Shown here in pieces: positions 62,958 through 64,000 of a DNA stretch of 64,000 nucleotides. The notes beneath the pieces were generated by a model that ran no database searches, was not told the origin of the DNA, and worked only from the letters and a program-made list of their open reading frames with translations. The position numbers and the translations under genes are program-made. The stretch is taken from NCBI GenBank assembly GCA_041625575.1, contig JBFJTG010000007.1, positions 1 to 64,000 on the forward strand, in the 5' to 3' direction. This DNA is from Litorivivens sp041625575 (GTDB lineage: Bacteria > Pseudomonadota > Gammaproteobacteria > Pseudomonadales > Spongiibacteraceae). The number at the start of each line of letters is the position of its first letter. Positions within the stretch are counted from its first letter, which is position 1.

Positions 62958-63514
62958 AACAGAGCAACGCCCGACAACCAGGGGTGGGCAAATACCAGTC
63001 CTGCAAATAAGACCAAACCAATCGCCGTCGATACACCCGTACCAAGCGCACCAAAGGGCGCAGGTTTTTTCCAATCCCCCACAGCTCGATTAATAAGAAA
63101 TATTTCCGTCATCGCCCATAACCACAAACCACCAAACAGAATCAGGGAGCGTGGGTCGCTGTTAGCCAATAGATGCGCCATTGCCCACAGCATTACGCTG
63201 GTGAGTTGCGGGTGCCGCAGGTACTGCCGGATATCGGTCGGCGCTTTCGATGCAACAAACAGACAAGCCGCCAGTGCCATCAATACCATCGAAATCTGCC
63301 TTGCCCCGGACAGGACATATAACGGTTCGCCTGGCCCCATCGTTTTCCAGCCAACGACCATGCAGTAGAGACTGATCAAAATAGGCAGCGAGAAAATCCC
63401 CTGATAGGGAAAGTGACCAACACGCGCGATCAAGGCAGCGCGGATATTCGGGACCAGCCGAATCGACATGTGAGTAAGAGACCAGATCAAAACCCCTGCA
63501 ATCAAAAGGCTCAT
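62954..63514 (-). CDS. NnrU family integral membrane protein
   Basis: A 186-residue protein with about five TM helices. The family landmark is IRQYLRHPQLTSVMLWAMAH, with the HPQ and the following hydrophobic segment; ALIARVGHFPYQGIFSLPIL at the N-terminus also fits. NnrU was named in denitrifiers, but no nitrite or nitric oxide reductase is near, so the function here is open; similar proteins include isoprenylcysteine methyltransferase-like membrane enzymes. Its end overlaps the Nudix gene by 4 bp. Confidence 0.88.
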   Translation of the reverse strand: MSLLIAGVLIWSLTHMSIRLVPNIRAALIARVGHFPYQGIFSLPILISLYCMVVGWKTMGPGEPLYVLSGARQISMVLMALAACLFVASKAPTDIRQYLRHPQLTSVMLWAMAHLLANSDPRSLILFGGLWLWAMTEIFLINRAVGDWKKPAPFGALGTGVSTAIGLVLFAGLVFAHPWLSGVALF

Positions 63515-63656
63515 GGCTCGCTCCAGATTTTGAATAATAATCGCACTTTACACTTTTAAGGCGCCGACGTGGAGCAGCGGCAAATTCGCCCCTTGTCAGT
63601 CACGCCCATTTAAAGGAACCTAAGGACAGAATCTCTAAAATGAATAGGGATATGGC

Positions 63657-64000
63657 ATGAGCAGAGATAAACTGGCACTCATCATCGGCGCAGGCGATGC
63701 CACCGGCGGCGCCGTCGCCCGCCGCTTTGCACGGGAAGGCTTTATAAGCTGCGTCACCCGCCGAAAAAAGGAATCGCTAGCCCCCTTGGTAGAATCTATC
63801 GAAGCCGAGGGCGGTAAAGCACTGGCCTTTGGCTGCGACGCCCGCAGTGAAGATGCGACGATTCAGCTGTTTGAAAAACTGGAACGCGATGTGGGCGATG
63901 TTGAAGTCGTGGTTTTCAATATCGGCGCCAACGTATTCTTCAGTATCACCGCGACCAGTGAACGCGTTTACCGCAAAGTTTGGGAAATGGGCGCACTCGC
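63657..64000 (+). CDS. Short-chain dehydrogenase/reductase (partial, runs off the window)
   Basis: The first 114 residues of an SDR. The NAD(P) loop reads IIGAGDATGGAVARRF (a variant of TGxxxGxG), and the central NNAG motif is replaced by FNIGAN, a known subgroup variant. AGGGA 7 nt before the ATG at 63657 is the ribosome site. A six-codon open frame (ATG at 63640) ends in a TGA overlapping this ATG. The active-site Tyr/Lys are beyond the window, so the reaction is unknown. Confidence 0.88.
   Translation, partial: MSRDKLALIIGAGDATGGAVARRFAREGFISCVTRRKKESLAPLVESIEAEGGKALAFGCDARSEDATIQLFEKLERDVGDVEVVVFNIGANVFFSITATSERVYRKVWEMGAL

Noticed and set aside
62954..63514. Denitrification gene cluster suggested by NnrU
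   Set aside because: No nitrite, nitric oxide or nitrous oxide reductase or regulator is in the neighbourhood; NnrU-like proteins are widespread in non-denitrifiers.
1..64000. CRISPR arrays, tRNA/rRNA genes, prophage or transposase genes
   Set aside because: Scanned by eye and none was found; only the REP units at 58644-58754 are repetitive.

Overview
This window is a chromosomal segment of a gammaproteobacterium, most likely a marine, aerobic member of the Cellvibrionales/Spongiibacteraceae type; the genus is an inference from gene order and protein flavour, not proven. Gene order matches several separate Pseudomonas aeruginosa neighbourhoods: waaF-ilvE-glnE; the pilGHIJK-chpABC twitching chemosensory operon next to gshB-tonB3-yqgE-ruvX; pilU-pilT-yggS-proC-yggT-yggU-metX-metW-DUF4426-rdgB; and hemCDXY-algRZ-argH. 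No rRNA, tRNA, CRISPR array, prophage or insertion sequence was seen.

Layout. 1-6449 (minus): a compact operon of an orphan PilB/GspE-like ATPase, glnE, ilvE and waaF (cut by the window edge). 6623-8592 (plus): DUF47/PhoU-like protein and PiT phosphate transporter. 8599-10224 (minus): an SM-20-like 2OG-Fe(II) oxygenase and an unknown membrane protein. 10286-14527 (plus): molybdopterin oxidoreductase, argA (its leader can fold over the ribosome-binding site) and rsmE. 14541-26391 (minus): the complete Pil-Chp chemosensory operon controlling type IV pili. 26648-29575 (plus): gshB, tonB3-like, yqgE, ruvX. 29572-31788 (minus): pilU and pilT retraction ATPases. 31935-40439 (plus): yggS, proC, yggT, yggU, metX, metW, DUF4426, rdgB, a 2Fe-2S protein with an unrecognised C-terminal part, and the TIGR03546/TIGR03545 pair. 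40486-46762 (minus): algZ-algR and hemC-hemD-hemX-hemY-lipoprotein, ending in an intrinsic terminator. 47075-52849 (plus): argH and an RND efflux adaptor/pump pair.

From 52846 to the right end the conserved core gives way to accessory lipid/ketone metabolism: an SRPBCC protein, a MEST/PEG1-like alpha/beta hydrolase in an operon with an iron alcohol dehydrogenase and a hot-dog thioesterase, a secreted lipoprotein esterase, TesB, a glutathione S-transferase, three covarying REP hairpins, a Baeyer-Villiger monooxygenase with a long N-terminal extension, a small membrane protein, a dicarboxylate/amino-acid:cation symporter, a Nudix hydrolase, an NnrU-like membrane protein and the start of a short-chain dehydrogenase.

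How it works together: ChpA/PilG/PilH/PilI/PilJ/PilK/ChpB/ChpC sense surface cues and tune pilus extension and retraction (PilT/PilU here; pilin and assembly genes are elsewhere), with AlgZ/AlgR as a second pilus/virulence-type regulator. The rest is housekeeping amino-acid, haem, glutathione and phosphate metabolism. No wholly new multi-gene system is evident. The best leads are the MEST-like operon, the orphan traffic ATPase, the argA leader fold, the ferredoxin fusion and the REP cluster.
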